Of a DNA stretch of 64,000 nucleotides, positions 19,768 through 29,591 are shown one piece after another; position 1 is the stretch's first letter; every line of letters begins with the position of its first letter. The stretch lies in the NCBI RefSeq assembly GCF_040546685.1, contig NZ_JBEPOH010000001.1:4712001-4776000 (forward strand), written 5' to 3'. The DNA comes from Variovorax sp. OAS795 (GTDB lineage: Bacteria > Pseudomonadota > Gammaproteobacteria > Burkholderiales > Burkholderiaceae_C). The notes under the pieces were generated by a model, which saw nothing but the letters and a program-made list of their open reading frames with translations, was not told where the DNA came from and did not search any database. The position numbers and the translations under genes were made by a program.

Positions 19768-21248
19768 GCGCACATCGTAGCGGCGCGCGTCAGCATGCGC
19801 CCGGCGCGCGCAAGCACCTGGGCGCCTTCGCCTTGCCCGCCGCGATACGCCAGCACGCCGTTCACGAACACCCGTTCGATGCCCAGGCTCACGCCCATCG
19901 GCTTGTCGTAGGTGGCGGTGTCGGCAATGGTATCGGGGTCGAACACCACCACGTCGGCCATGGCACCCGCGCGCAGCAGGCCGCGGTCGGCGATGCGCAG
20001 GTTGCGCGCGGTCATGCCGGTCATCTTGTGCACGGCCTGCTCGAGCGTGAACAGGCGGCGCTCGCGCCAGTAGCGCGCGAGCACCCGCGGAAAGGCACCC
20101 CAGAGGCGCGGATGCGGATGGCGGTCATGCGGCAGGCCGTCGCTCCCGATCATGGTGAGCGGGTGCGCAATGACGCGCTCCACGTCTTCTTCCTGCATCT
20201 GGAAGTAGCAGGCGCCGCCGGGCTTCAGACGCAGGCAGGCCTCCTTTTCGGTGGTGCCCCACTCGCGCGCAATGTCGGAAATGAGGCGGCCGGTCATCGC
20301 CGGATGCGGATCGGACCAGGTCAGCAGCACGTCGATGACGCCGTCGACCAGGTCCTCGCGCAGCACGGTGGAGCCGGCCACGTAGGGGTACACGTCCATC
20401 GAGATCTTCTGCCGCTCGGCCAGCGCCTCGATCAGCGGCAGCGTCTCCTTGGTGCGGCCCCAGTTGGCCGGGCCGGCGCACTTGTGGTGCGAGATCACGA
20501 GCGGCACGCCGGCGCTGAAGGCCGTGTCGCCGGCCTCGTGCAGCGCCTCGATGATCTGCTGCATCTCGCTGCGCAGGTGCGTGGCGTAGATGCCGCCATG
20601 CCGGGCCACGACGCGAGCGAGGGCGGTCACCTCGTCGGCGGGCGCGGCAAAGGCTTCTTCGTAGAACAGGCCCGACGACAGGCCGTGCGCGCCCTCGGCC
20701 ATGCAGCTGTCGAGCAGCGCCGCCATGCGGGCGAGCTCGTCGCCGCTCGCGGGCCGGTCGAGCGCCTCCATGGCTGCGAAGCGCAAGGTGGTGTGGCCCA
20801 CCAGCGCGGCCACGTTGAGCGCGGGATGCGCCGCATCGACGGCCGCGCGGTACTCGGCCATGGTGGCATGCCTGAACGAGTCCGCGCCCAGCAGCGTGAG
20901 CGGCGGCCTGGACTGCGGCGTGCGGTACGGCGCGAGCGAAATGCCGCAGTTGCCGGTGACCACGGTGGTGATGCCCTGCGACACCTTGGGCAGGCACAGC
21001 GGATCGCGCAGCACGATGGCGTCGTCGTGCGTGTGGGCGTCGATGAAGCCGGGTGCGATCACCTTCGCGCGGCAATCGACGATCTCGACCTCGACCAGCG
21101 CGAGCCCGTCGGGCAGGCGCCCGCGCAGCCCTTCGCCGAGTGCGGCGATGCGGTCGCCCCGCAGCAGCACATCGCCGCGCCACGAAGGCCCGCCCGAGCC
21201 GTCGACCACGAGGCCGGCTTCGAGCAGGACGGCTCCGGCCCCGCTCAC
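19764..21248 (-). CDS. dan: N-acyl-D-amino-acid deacylase (D-aminoacylase)
   Basis: This 494-residue amidohydrolase hydrolyses N-acyl-D-amino acids to free D-amino acids. It has the metal-binding GFIDAHTHDD near residue 65, VTGNCGISLAPY near 95, the second-shell Cys/His region and HLRSEM near 220, VISHHKCAG near 250 and the catalytic Asp in IGSDGLPHDRHPHPR near 365. The C-terminal DKPMGVSLGIERVFVNGVL is typical of the family. The start is the GTG at 21248, overlapping the rpiR stop (GTGA). The frame is open further upstream but the extension is shadow sequence of rpiR. Confidence 0.9.
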   Translation of the reverse strand: MSGAGAVLLEAGLVVDGSGGPSWRGDVLLRGDRIAALGEGLRGRLPDGLALVEVEIVDCRAKVIAPGFIDAHTHDDAIVLRDPLCLPKVSQGITTVVTGNCGISLAPYRTPQSRPPLTLLGADSFRHATMAEYRAAVDAAHPALNVAALVGHTTLRFAAMEALDRPASGDELARMAALLDSCMAEGAHGLSSGLFYEEAFAAPADEVTALARVVARHGGIYATHLRSEMQQIIEALHEAGDTAFSAGVPLVISHHKCAGPANWGRTKETLPLIEALAERQKISMDVYPYVAGSTVLREDLVDGVIDVLLTWSDPHPAMTGRLISDIAREWGTTEKEACLRLKPGGACYFQMQEEDVERVIAHPLTMIGSDGLPHDRHPHPRLWGAFPRVLARYWRERRLFTLEQAVHKMTGMTARNLRIADRGLLRAGAMADVVVFDPDTIADTATYDKPMGVSLGIERVFVNGVLAYRGGQGEGAQVLARAGRMLTRAATMCA

Positions 21249-22162
21249 GATGCGCGGCCTTTGCTGTCGATGCCGCCGCCGTCCCAGCTTTGCAGCGGGT
21301 GCGTGGAGGCGTCGATGCCGTGGCGCTGGAAGGCCTCGCGTGCGCGCTGCAGGCGCTGCACTGCGGGCTCGCCGCGGCGCTGCGCCACCAGCACCGTGAG
21401 AATCTCGATGGCGGTGAGGTGCGTCAGGTAGGCATCGATGCCCACGTGCATCACCGCGTCGTCCGGCACCGAGAGCCCGAGCAGGAAATCGGCCCTGGCT
21501 GCCAGCGCGGTGCCGGGCCGCGTGAGCGCCACCACCTTGGCGCCCTGCCCGCGGGCGATGTCCACGGCATCGAGCAGCGAAGGCATGCCGCCCACGTGCG
21601 AGATGGCAATGACCACGCCGCCCGGACGCTGCGCCGCGCCCGCCACCTGCTGCAGGTGATAGTCGGTCCAGGCGTTGGCCGAGAGGCCCAGCCTGAAGAG
21701 CCGCGCCTGCAGGTCGTTGGCCATGAACCACGAGGTGGCGCCCGCGCCGTACAGGTCCACGTGCGGCGCGGCCGCGATGGCGGCGACAGCGCCTTCGAGC
21801 ACCTGCATGTCGAGCTGCCCGCGCACGCCCGACACCGAGGCCGCGGCGCTGCGCGCGATCTTGCCGACCACCTCGTCGGCCGCGTCCTCGATGTTCACGC
21901 GCCGGTGCAAGGGCGAGCCGCCGAGCGCGAGTTCCTGCGCCAGCGCGAGCTTGAATTCGCGCAGCCCCGCAAAGCCCAGGTCGCGGCAGGTGCGCATGAT
22001 GGTGGGCACCGAGCTGCGCGAGCGCTCGGCCAGCTGTTCGAAGCTTTCTTCGAGCGCGCGGTCGGGGTCTTCGAGGATCAGGTCGAGAATCGCGCGCCGC
22101 GTGGCGGGCGCGCTGCTGCGGAGCCCGGCGATCTTCTGAAGCAGGGAGGGGGTCATCGGCAC
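21245..22162 (-). CDS. MurR/RpiR family transcriptional regulator
   Basis: This 305-residue regulator has the RpiR-type helix-turn-helix at residues 1-78 (SFEQLAERSRSSVPTIMRTC) and a C-terminal SIS domain (YGAGATSWFMANDLQARL near 145 and VVIAISHVGGMPSLLDAVD near 195). SIS domains bind phosphosugars or related small molecules. Its position inside the D-aminoacylase operon suggests that it controls that operon. Candidate sites are the two TGAAA-N5-TTTC repeats at 29047-29061 and 29131-29145, upstream of the first gene. Confidence 0.88.
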   Translation of the reverse strand: MPMTPSLLQKIAGLRSSAPATRRAILDLILEDPDRALEESFEQLAERSRSSVPTIMRTCRDLGFAGLREFKLALAQELALGGSPLHRRVNIEDAADEVVGKIARSAAASVSGVRGQLDMQVLEGAVAAIAAAPHVDLYGAGATSWFMANDLQARLFRLGLSANAWTDYHLQQVAGAAQRPGGVVIAISHVGGMPSLLDAVDIARGQGAKVVALTRPGTALAARADFLLGLSVPDDAVMHVGIDAYLTHLTAIEILTVLVAQRRGEPAVQRLQRAREAFQRHGIDASTHPLQSWDGGGIDSKGRAS

Positions 22163-22166
22163 GCGT

Positions 22167-23483
22167 TCAGAAGTGCATGGCGACGGCGTCGCTCACGCGG
22201 TAGTTCTCTTCGACCACCGGCATCCAGTGCCACTTGTCGAAGGTGGTGCACGGGTGCGAGATGCCCAGGCCCACGCGGTCACCGACCACCGGTGCCTCCG
22301 CTTCTTCGGAGGCATCCCAGCGCAGGTAGGCATGTTGGTCGTTGAGCGCGGTGATCTTCCAGCCAGCGGGAACGGCCTGGGCTTCGAGCATGCCGCGCGC
22401 GGCGCGCGCGATCGGCACCGGCATCGAGAGATCGAAGGAGATGTCGCGCTTGCCGACCGCGAGGATGGCCAGGCCGGTCTCCGGACGCGACTGCACCGTC
22501 GCCCACACTTCCATCGCCGGGCGCAGGCTCTCGCCGCAATCGCAGCCCAGGCGCTCGTCGACCGCGCTCACCATGCGCTTGTAGAAGCCATGGTCGTGCG
22601 TGACATAGCAGCCCGAGCGCAGCAGGCCGCGCACCGGCGAACCGAGTGCGGGCTTCAGGCGGCCGGCGACCAGGTCGAAGATGGCCGAGCCGCCGGCCGA
22701 GACCAGCACCTCGCCGGTCTCGAACAGCTGCTGCGTGTCGCAGTGGCGCGCAATGGCTTCCACGCGGTCCATCAGCGTGCTGGCGTAGGCCGTGTCGGGC
22801 TCGCTGGCGCCCGTGGCGCCCTGCCCTTCGTAGGTCTCGATGCCCACGAGCTTGACCGCGTCGCTGGCGCGCAAGCGGGTGGCAAGCGCCACGGCTTCTT
22901 CATGCGTGCGGCAGCCGGTGCGTGCGCCCTCGACGCCGATCTCGAGCATCACTTCGAAAGGCACGCTCTCGGGATGCCGCGTCGACCAGCCTTCGATCAG
23001 CGCAAGCTGCGCGAGCGAATCGACCAGGAACACGATGCGCAGGTCTGCATGCGCTTGCAGCAGCAGCTGGATGCCCGCCAGGTCTTCGTCGCTGACGACC
23101 TGGTTGGCGATGAGCGTGCGGCGCGCCCCGGCCGCCACGCCGACGGCAAGCTGCGTCACCGTGGCGAAGGTCAGGCCCCAGGCGCCGGCATCGAGTTGGC
23201 GCTGGAAGAGCTGCGGCGACATGGTGGTCTTGCCGTGCGGCGCAAGGTCGATGCCCCACGCGCGCACGCGCGACTGCATCCACGCCAGGTTGTGCTCCAG
23301 CGCCTCGCGCTTGAGCACGGCCAGCGGCAGCGGCAGGTCGCCGGCCAGCACGTTCCAGCCCGCGGCGCCCACCTCGCTGCGCCGGCGCGGCGGCTGGGTG
23401 CGCGGGTAGCCCTTGTAGCTGCTGCCCAGCAGCGGGTCGTTGAAATCCTGGTCGGCGGCAGCGGTGGTGTCGTTCATGGTCAT
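22167..23483 (-). CDS. D-serine/D-threonine dehydratase-like PLP enzyme (DSD1/alanine racemase N-terminal fold)
   Basis: This 438-residue protein belongs to the eukaryotic-type D-serine dehydratase family, which uses a PLP-bound TIM barrel like alanine racemase. The PLP-binding lysine lies in DLAPHGKTTMSPQLF near residue 75. The C-terminal domain contains the zinc-site motif ISHPCTTFDKWHW (His-x-Cys), needed for elimination. It would convert D-serine, D-threonine or a similar D-amino acid to a 2-oxo acid and ammonia, the logical next step after the D-aminoacylase. The ATG at 23483 overlaps the transporter ATPase stop (ATGA). Confidence 0.85.
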   Translation of the reverse strand: MTMNDTTAAADQDFNDPLLGSSYKGYPRTQPPRRRSEVGAAGWNVLAGDLPLPLAVLKREALEHNLAWMQSRVRAWGIDLAPHGKTTMSPQLFQRQLDAGAWGLTFATVTQLAVGVAAGARRTLIANQVVSDEDLAGIQLLLQAHADLRIVFLVDSLAQLALIEGWSTRHPESVPFEVMLEIGVEGARTGCRTHEEAVALATRLRASDAVKLVGIETYEGQGATGASEPDTAYASTLMDRVEAIARHCDTQQLFETGEVLVSAGGSAIFDLVAGRLKPALGSPVRGLLRSGCYVTHDHGFYKRMVSAVDERLGCDCGESLRPAMEVWATVQSRPETGLAILAVGKRDISFDLSMPVPIARAARGMLEAQAVPAGWKITALNDQHAYLRWDASEEAEAPVVGDRVGLGISHPCTTFDKWHWMPVVEENYRVSDAVAMHF

Positions 23484-24457
23484 GCGGCAATGTGGGAGAG
23501 CAGCTCTTTTCGGATACAGGCGCTGTAGTGTCCGGGAGAAATCTCGTCGAGCGGCGGCACGGTCTGCGCGCAGGCCTCGATGGCATGGGGGCAACGGGTG
23601 CGGAACACGCAGCCCGAGGGCGGCGAGATCGGGCTGGGAATGTCGCCCTTGAGCGCGATCCGTTCGGTGGCGAGCGTGGGGTCGGGCTTCGGGCTCGCGG
23701 CCAGCAGCGCTTGCGTGTAGGGGTGCGAGGGCCGTGCGAACAGTTCGTCGGTCCCGGCCACTTCCATCACCTTGCCGAGGTACAGCACCACCACGCGGTC
23801 GCACAGGTACTCGACCACGTCGAGGTCGTGCGAGATGAAGAGCATGGTGAGGCCGAGCCGCTCGCGCAGGTCGGCCAAGAGGTTGATGACCTGCGACTGG
23901 ATCGACACGTCGAGTGCCGACAGCGGCTCGTCGGCCACGATGAACTCGGGCTCGACCGCGAGCGCGCGCGCCACGCCGATGCGCTGGCGCTGCCCGCCCG
24001 AGAACTCGTGCGGAAAACGGCTCGCATGCTCGGCACGCAGGCCCACGGTCTCCAGCAGCTCGGCAATGCGCTTGTCCCGTGCCGCGGCGCCCTTGTGCAG
24101 CCCGTGCGTGGACAGCGCCTCGCCGAGGATGGCGCTGATGCGCATCTTCGGATTCAGGCTCGCATACGGGTCCTGGAAAATGATCTGCAGCTTGCTGCGC
24201 AGCTTGCGCATGCGCTCGCCCGAGAGCGCGCCGATGTCGTCGCCGCGGTAGAGCACCTGGCCGCCGGTGCGCTCGACCAGCCGCAGCACGGTGCGCCCGA
24301 TGGTGCTCTTGCCTGAGCCCGATTCGCCGACGAGGCCCAGCGTCTCGCCGGGCTGGATGGCGAACGACACGTCGTCCACCGCACGCACCGGGCGGGCGCT
24401 GGTGCCGAAGTATTTCTTGAGTCCGCGGACTTCGATGAGGGGGGCGGCGGTGGTCAT
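23480..24457 (-). CDS. Dipeptide/oligopeptide ABC transporter ATP-binding protein (DppF type)
   Basis: This 325-residue ATPase has Walker [10 protein letters not shown] near residue 49, the signature [14 protein letters not shown], Walker [15 protein letters not shown] and the C-terminal oligopeptide-transporter extension with [12 protein letters not shown], whose cysteine pattern is typical of DppF. I took the ATG at 24457 ([10 protein letters not shown]). The longer frame runs through the repeat element upstream and is not credible. It works with the DppD-type ATPase, from which it is separated by the inverted repeat at 24474-24575. Confidence 0.9.
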   Translation of the reverse strand: MTTAAPLIEVRGLKKYFGTSARPVRAVDDVSFAIQPGETLGLVGESGSGKSTIGRTVLRLVERTGGQVLYRGDDIGALSGERMRKLRSKLQIIFQDPYASLNPKMRISAILGEALSTHGLHKGAAARDKRIAELLETVGLRAEHASRFPHEFSGGQRQRIGVARALAVEPEFIVADEPLSALDVSIQSQVINLLADLRERLGLTMLFISHDLDVVEYLCDRVVVLYLGKVMEVAGTDELFARPSHPYTQALLAASPKPDPTLATERIALKGDIPSPISPPSGCVFRTRCPHAIEACAQTVPPLDEISPGHYSACIRKELLSHIAA

Positions 24458-24473
24458 GGGGATGTCGTGTTGG

Positions 24474-24575
24474 CTCCTTCTCCCGCTTGCGGGAGAAGGC
24501 GGGGGATGAGGGTGCTTGCGAGGGGCGCAGGAGGCACCCTCACCCCAGCCCTCTCCCGCGCGCGGGAGAGGGAGC
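24474..24575. repeat. REP-like inverted pair inside the ABC transporter operon
   Basis: Two copies of a short element face each other. The left copy is an inner hairpin, TTCTCCCGC/GCGGGAGAA, followed by GATGAGGGTGC. The right copy is GCACCCTCACCCCAGCC followed by the hairpin CTCTCCCGCG/CGCGGGAGAG. This is the form of the REP/BIME-type intergenic repeats common in Burkholderiales and Pseudomonas. It sits between two cotranscribed ATPase genes and can modulate mRNA stability or act as an attenuator. Confidence 0.72.
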
Positions 24576-24596
24576 AAGACCGGGGCAGCGCGCGGG

Positions 24597-25630
<1,034 letters not shown>

Positions 25631-25631
<1 letters not shown>

Positions 25632-26470
25632 CACAGGGTCTTCTTGAGCTTGGGGTCGAGCAGGTCGCGCACGCCATCACCCAGCAACTGCAGCGAGAGC
25701 GCGGTGAAGATGATGGCAAGCCCCGGGAACAGCACCACCCAGAAGGCCTGGTGCGCATACTGCTGGCTGCCCGCGACCATGGTGCCCCAGGTGGGAATCT
25801 CGGGCGGCACGCCGACACCGAGGAACGACAACCCGGCTTCGGCGAGGATGGCGTAGGCGAAGATGAACGACACCTGCACGAGGATCGGCGACATCAGGTT
25901 GGGAAGGATGTGGCGCCACAGGATGCGCGAGGTGCGCACGCCCAGCGCGCGCACTGCTTCGACGAACAGCAGCTCGCGCACCACCAGCGTCGAGGCGCGC
26001 ACCACCCGCGCCACGCGCGGCGTGTACACCAGCACCAGCGCCAGCACGGTGTTGATGAGCGACGGCCCGAGAATGGCCACGAGCGCGATCGCCAGGAGGA
26101 TGTCGGGGAACGACATCATCGCGTCGACCACGCGCATCAGCGGCGTGTCGAGCCGGCGGAAGAAACCGGCCATCAGGCCCAGCACCGTGCCGGCGATCAC
26201 CGAACCCAGCGCGGTGAGCGCGGCAATGGCGAGCGAGTAGCGCGCGCCGTGCACGATGCGCGAGTACATGTCGCGTCCGAGCTCGTCGGTGCCCAGCAGA
26301 TGCTCGGCGCTCGGGCCTTTCAGGCGTTGCAGCACGGCCGTGTCGTTGGGATCGATGGAGGCGAAGAGCGGCGCGCCGATGGCGAGCACCGCGATCACCA
26401 GCAGCACCAGCGCGGAAACCATCACGATGCGGCGGTGCATCAGCTGGCGGAGCATTCGGGGCATTGGCAT
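25631..26470 (-). CDS. Dipeptide/oligopeptide ABC transporter permease (DppC type)
   Basis: This 279-residue inner-membrane protein has a first transmembrane helix near residues 15-35, [21 protein letters not shown] just after it (the OppC/DppC N-terminal signature) and the EAA loop [21 protein letters not shown]. It forms the channel with the DppB-type permease. An alternative ATG two codons in gives MPRMLRQL. Confidence 0.9.
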
Positions 26471-26471
26471 C

Positions 26472-27413
26472 TCAAACCTTCACGCGCGGATCGACCACGG
26501 CGTACAGCAGGTCGATCGAAAAATTGATCAGCACGTAGATCGCCGCAATCACGAGCAGGGCGCCCTGGATCACCGGATAGTCGCGCCGCAGCACCGCACT
26601 CACCACCAGGTTGCCGACGCCCGGCAGCCCGAACACGGTCTCGGTGATGACGGCGCCGCCGATCATCAGCGCGACCGTGAGTCCGATCACCGTGACGATC
26701 GGCACCAGCGCATTGCGCAGCGCGTGCTTGAGCACCACCGTGCTTTCGCTCAAGCCCTTGGAGCGGGCGGTGCGCACGTAGTCCTCGCCCAGCACGTCGA
26801 GCATCGAGGCGCGCGTGAAGCGGATGATGAGCGCCGAGTTGAGCAATCCCAGCACCGTGGCCGGCAGCACCAGCGCATGCAGCCGCTCGGCAAATGGCGC
26901 ATCGGGCGCGCCGTAGCCCGACACCGGGAACCAGCCGAAGGACACCGCGAAGACCTGGATCAGCACGATGCCGAGCCAGAAGCTCGGGATGCTGGCGCCG
27001 AGCATCGCGATGCCGGTGAACAGCTGGTCGACCACCCGCCCGCGGAACACCGCCGAGACAATGCCGCAGGGCACGCCGATCAGCGCCGCGATGGCGACGG
27101 CCATCAACGCCAGCAGCGTGGTCGGTTCGGCGCGCTCCCACAGCGCCTGCGTCACGGGCCGCTGCAGAAAGATCGAGGTGCCGAGGTTGCCCTGAAGCAC
27201 TTCGCGCAGCCAGTAGCCGAACTGCACCGGCAGCGGCTTGTCCAGGCCGTACTCTTTCTGCACGCGCGCGACGTCGGCCGCGGTGGCCTGGTCGCCGAGC
27301 AGCACCGAGACCGGGTCGCCCGAGGCCGCGCGCGTGAGCACGAAGACGAGCACCGCCACGATGGCCAGCACGACGAGCATGCCGGCGGCGCGGGAGGCGA
27401 GATAGCGGAACAT
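26472..27413 (-). CDS. Dipeptide/oligopeptide ABC transporter permease (DppB type)
   Basis: This 313-residue permease starts with a membrane helix (MFRYLASRAAGMLVVLAIVA) and has the DppB/OppB features GLDKPLPVQFGYWL, a periplasmic loop, and the EAA loop DYVRTARSKGLSESTVVLKHALRNA. About six membrane segments are visible. It starts 27 bp after the binding-protein gene and ends 1 bp before the DppC-type gene. Confidence 0.9.
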   Translation of the reverse strand: MFRYLASRAAGMLVVLAIVAVLVFVLTRAASGDPVSVLLGDQATAADVARVQKEYGLDKPLPVQFGYWLREVLQGNLGTSIFLQRPVTQALWERAEPTTLLALMAVAIAALIGVPCGIVSAVFRGRVVDQLFTGIAMLGASIPSFWLGIVLIQVFAVSFGWFPVSGYGAPDAPFAERLHALVLPATVLGLLNSALIIRFTRASMLDVLGEDYVRTARSKGLSESTVVLKHALRNALVPIVTVIGLTVALMIGGAVITETVFGLPGVGNLVVSAVLRRDYPVIQGALLVIAAIYVLINFSIDLLYAVVDPRVKV

Positions 27414-27440
27414 GTGGGGTGGACTCCAGGGCGCCGGGCT

Positions 27441-29015
27441 TTACTTGATGCGCGCGTTCCAGAAGAACGGCCAGGTGGCGGGCTGGTAGTTGTCCAGCGC
27501 CGGGCTTTTGGCCGAGAGGCCGTTGAACTTGCCGACGTTGATGTACGGCACTTCTTCGTAGACCACCTGCTGCACCTTGCCCCAGAGCGCGCCGCGCTTG
27601 GCGGGATCGCTCTCGACGTTGAAGGCCTGCAGTGCCGACTTCTTGGCCGGCGAATCCCACCAGCCGGGTGCACCGTCGCCAAGTTGCGGCGGCGAGAGCA
27701 TCGGCTCGGGGAACTGGCCCGAGTGGGTGACGTAGATGTCCCACAGCTTGGGGTCGTTGCGCCGCTGCACCAGCGTGGCCCAGTCCACCACGTTCAGGTC
27801 CACCTTGAAGCCGGCGCGCTTGAGCTGCTCGGCCATGAGCAGCGACATGTTGTAGTGGAAGTCGTACTGGCGGCTGGTGAGCACGCGGATCGGCTCGCCC
27901 TTGTAGCCGGCCTTGGCCGCCGCCTCCTTGGCCTTGGCCGCGTTGCGCTCGTTGTACAGCGTGGTGCCGGCGGTCGAATAGAACGGCGAGCCCTTGGGGA
28001 AGTGGTTGCCTTCGGCGACGAAGAAGCGCGTGTCGCCGAAGCCGGCCGCGAGCATCTCGCCTTCGCCGAGCGCGGACTGAATAGCCTGGCGCACGGCCTG
28101 GTTCGCGGCCACGCCTTCCTTGGTATTGAGCACGAGGTACGGAAAGCCGAACGACGGCGTCATGATCGGCACGGTCTTGCCGCTCGACTTCTCGAGCCGC
28201 GGCAGGGCCTCGACCGGCAGCAGGTCGGCAAAGTCGTACTGGCCTGCCAGCGCGCCTTCGACGCGCGTGCTGGCGTTGGGCACGGGCACGAAGCGAAGCT
28301 CCTCGATGGCGGCTTCGCGCTTGCCGCCGTAGCCGCTCGCGGGCTCCTTGCGTGCCGTGTACTTGTCGAAGCGCGTGAGCAGCACGAACTGGTCGGGACG
28401 GCGCTCCTTGAACTTGTAGGGGCCGGTGCCGACGAAGTCCTTGAGCGGCGAGGCGATCGAATCCTTCGCCATGATGGCGGCCATGCCGCTGGGCAGTGCG
28501 AGCTGCGACAGCAGCGGCGCATAGGGCGCCTTCAGCACGATCTCCACGCCCAGCGCGCCCTTGGCCTTGAGGCTCTCGATCTCCTTGCCTACGGCCTTGC
28601 CGCGCGGCGACTGGTCCATCCAGCGCTGCAGGCTGGCCACCACGTCGTCGGCGTTGAGTTCGCGGCCGTTGTGCAGCGTCACGCCGTTGCGCAAGGTGAT
28701 GGCGTAGCTCTTGCCGTCGGCGGAGATCTTCGGCATGGTCTCGGCCAGCATCGGCACCACGTTCCACTTCGCATCGAAGGTGTAGAGCGTCTCGTACACG
28801 TGCTGCATGATGGTTCCGACCAGGTCGGCCGTGGAGGCCATCGGGTCGAGCGTCTGCGGTTCGGCCACCATCGCCAGCGTGGCGAAGTTGCGGGCTCCCT
28901 GCGCCTGCGCCGGCGAGTGAGGCAGCGCGGCACAGAGCAGTGCGACGAGGGACGCGCCCAGCAGGCTGCGCTTCGACAGCTTCGGCAGGCGCTGGACTAG
29001 ACCGGCGTGGGACAT
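27441..29015 (-). CDS. ABC transporter substrate-binding protein, family 5 (DppA/OppA type)
   Basis: This 524-residue periplasmic protein has a signal peptide with a basic n-region and a hydrophobic stretch ending near AQAQ (residue 39). It has the SBP_bac_5 hallmarks MVAEPQTLDPM, ETLYTFDAKW and LRNGVTLHNGRELNADDVV. It is the first gene of the minus-strand operon; the ATG at 29015 is preceded by AAGGAG. The cargo is inferred from the downstream D-aminoacylase and D-serine dehydratase-like genes to be a D-amino acid derivative, peptide or N-acyl-D-amino acid. Confidence 0.9.
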   Translation of the reverse strand: MSHAGLVQRLPKLSKRSLLGASLVALLCAALPHSPAQAQGARNFATLAMVAEPQTLDPMASTADLVGTIMQHVYETLYTFDAKWNVVPMLAETMPKISADGKSYAITLRNGVTLHNGRELNADDVVASLQRWMDQSPRGKAVGKEIESLKAKGALGVEIVLKAPYAPLLSQLALPSGMAAIMAKDSIASPLKDFVGTGPYKFKERRPDQFVLLTRFDKYTARKEPASGYGGKREAAIEELRFVPVPNASTRVEGALAGQYDFADLLPVEALPRLEKSSGKTVPIMTPSFGFPYLVLNTKEGVAANQAVRQAIQSALGEGEMLAAGFGDTRFFVAEGNHFPKGSPFYSTAGTTLYNERNAAKAKEAAAKAGYKGEPIRVLTSRQYDFHYNMSLLMAEQLKRAGFKVDLNVVDWATLVQRRNDPKLWDIYVTHSGQFPEPMLSPPQLGDGAPGWWDSPAKKSALQAFNVESDPAKRGALWGKVQQVVYEEVPYINVGKFNGLSAKSPALDNYQPATWPFFWNARIK

Positions 29016-29046
29016 GGGGAACTCCTTCGGTGGGGCAGGCAAGATT

Positions 29047-29061
29047 TGAAAGAAACTTTCT
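29047..29061. promoter_or_regulatory. Candidate RpiR operator A
   Basis: TGAAA-N5-TTTCT (GAAAG-AAA-CTTTC inside) is an inverted repeat in the divergent region between the transporter operon and ridA. The same architecture recurs at 29131-29145. The assignment to the RpiR regulator is inferred. Confidence 0.5.
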
Positions 29062-29130
29062 GTTCGGCCCGCACTTTGAAGCAGTATCTGTGCCAAATCA
29101 TCCGTGTTAACCCTTGTTTTACGGCATTTC

Positions 29131-29145
29131 TGAAATATCTTTTCA
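29131..29145. promoter_or_regulatory. Candidate RpiR operator B
   Basis: TGAAA-N5-TTTCA is a perfect inverted repeat (CTGAAA/TTTCAG when extended by one base each side), 84 bp from operator A (start to start, eight helical turns). It lies 60 bp upstream of ridA. Two sites on the same helix face would allow looping across the divergent promoters. Confidence 0.5.
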
Positions 29146-29204
29146 GTTTCAACCGATACTCGGGTCCCTCGTTTTCCATTTGTCTTGCTTCAGGAGTTCA
29201 CACC

Positions 29205-29591
29205 ATGCCGCTCGAATACCTCGGCGCCCCGCCCGTCGCCTCGGACCGCCAGGCGCGTCCCTTCTCCCCCGCCGTGCGCGCCGGCGATTTCATTTATGTG
29301 TCGGGCCAGGTGCCCGCCAATGCCGAAGGCGAGATCGTGGTGGGCGGCATCGAGGCACAGACACGCCAGGTGATGGAAAACCTGAAAAAGGTGCTCGCAC
29401 TGGCCGGCGCGACGCTCGACGACGTCTGCAAGAGCACCGTCTGGCTGCAGGATGCGCGCGACTTTGGTGCCTTCAACCGCATCTACATGGGTTACTTCGG
29501 TGAAAACAAGCCGGCCCGCTCGACCACCGAGGCGCGGCTCATGGTCGATGCGAAAGTCGAGATCGACGTGGTGGCCTACAAGCCCAAGTAA
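29205..29591 (+). CDS. RidA/YjgF family enamine/imine deaminase
   Basis: This 128-residue protein has the RidA features FSPAVRAGDFIYVSGQVP near residue 20, the conserved Arg in KPARSTTEARL near residue 105 and VEIDVVAYKP at the C-terminus. RidA hydrolyses the reactive 2-aminoacrylate and related imines released by PLP-dependent dehydratases. It is divergent from an operon that encodes a D-serine dehydratase-like enzyme, which would generate such imines, so co-regulation makes sense. The ATG at 29205 follows CAGGAG. It converges on the ClpP-like gene with no spacing. Confidence 0.88.
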   Translation: MPLEYLGAPPVASDRQARPFSPAVRAGDFIYVSGQVPANAEGEIVVGGIEAQTRQVMENLKKVLALAGATLDDVCKSTVWLQDARDFGAFNRIYMGYFGENKPARSTTEARLMVDAKVEIDVVAYKPK

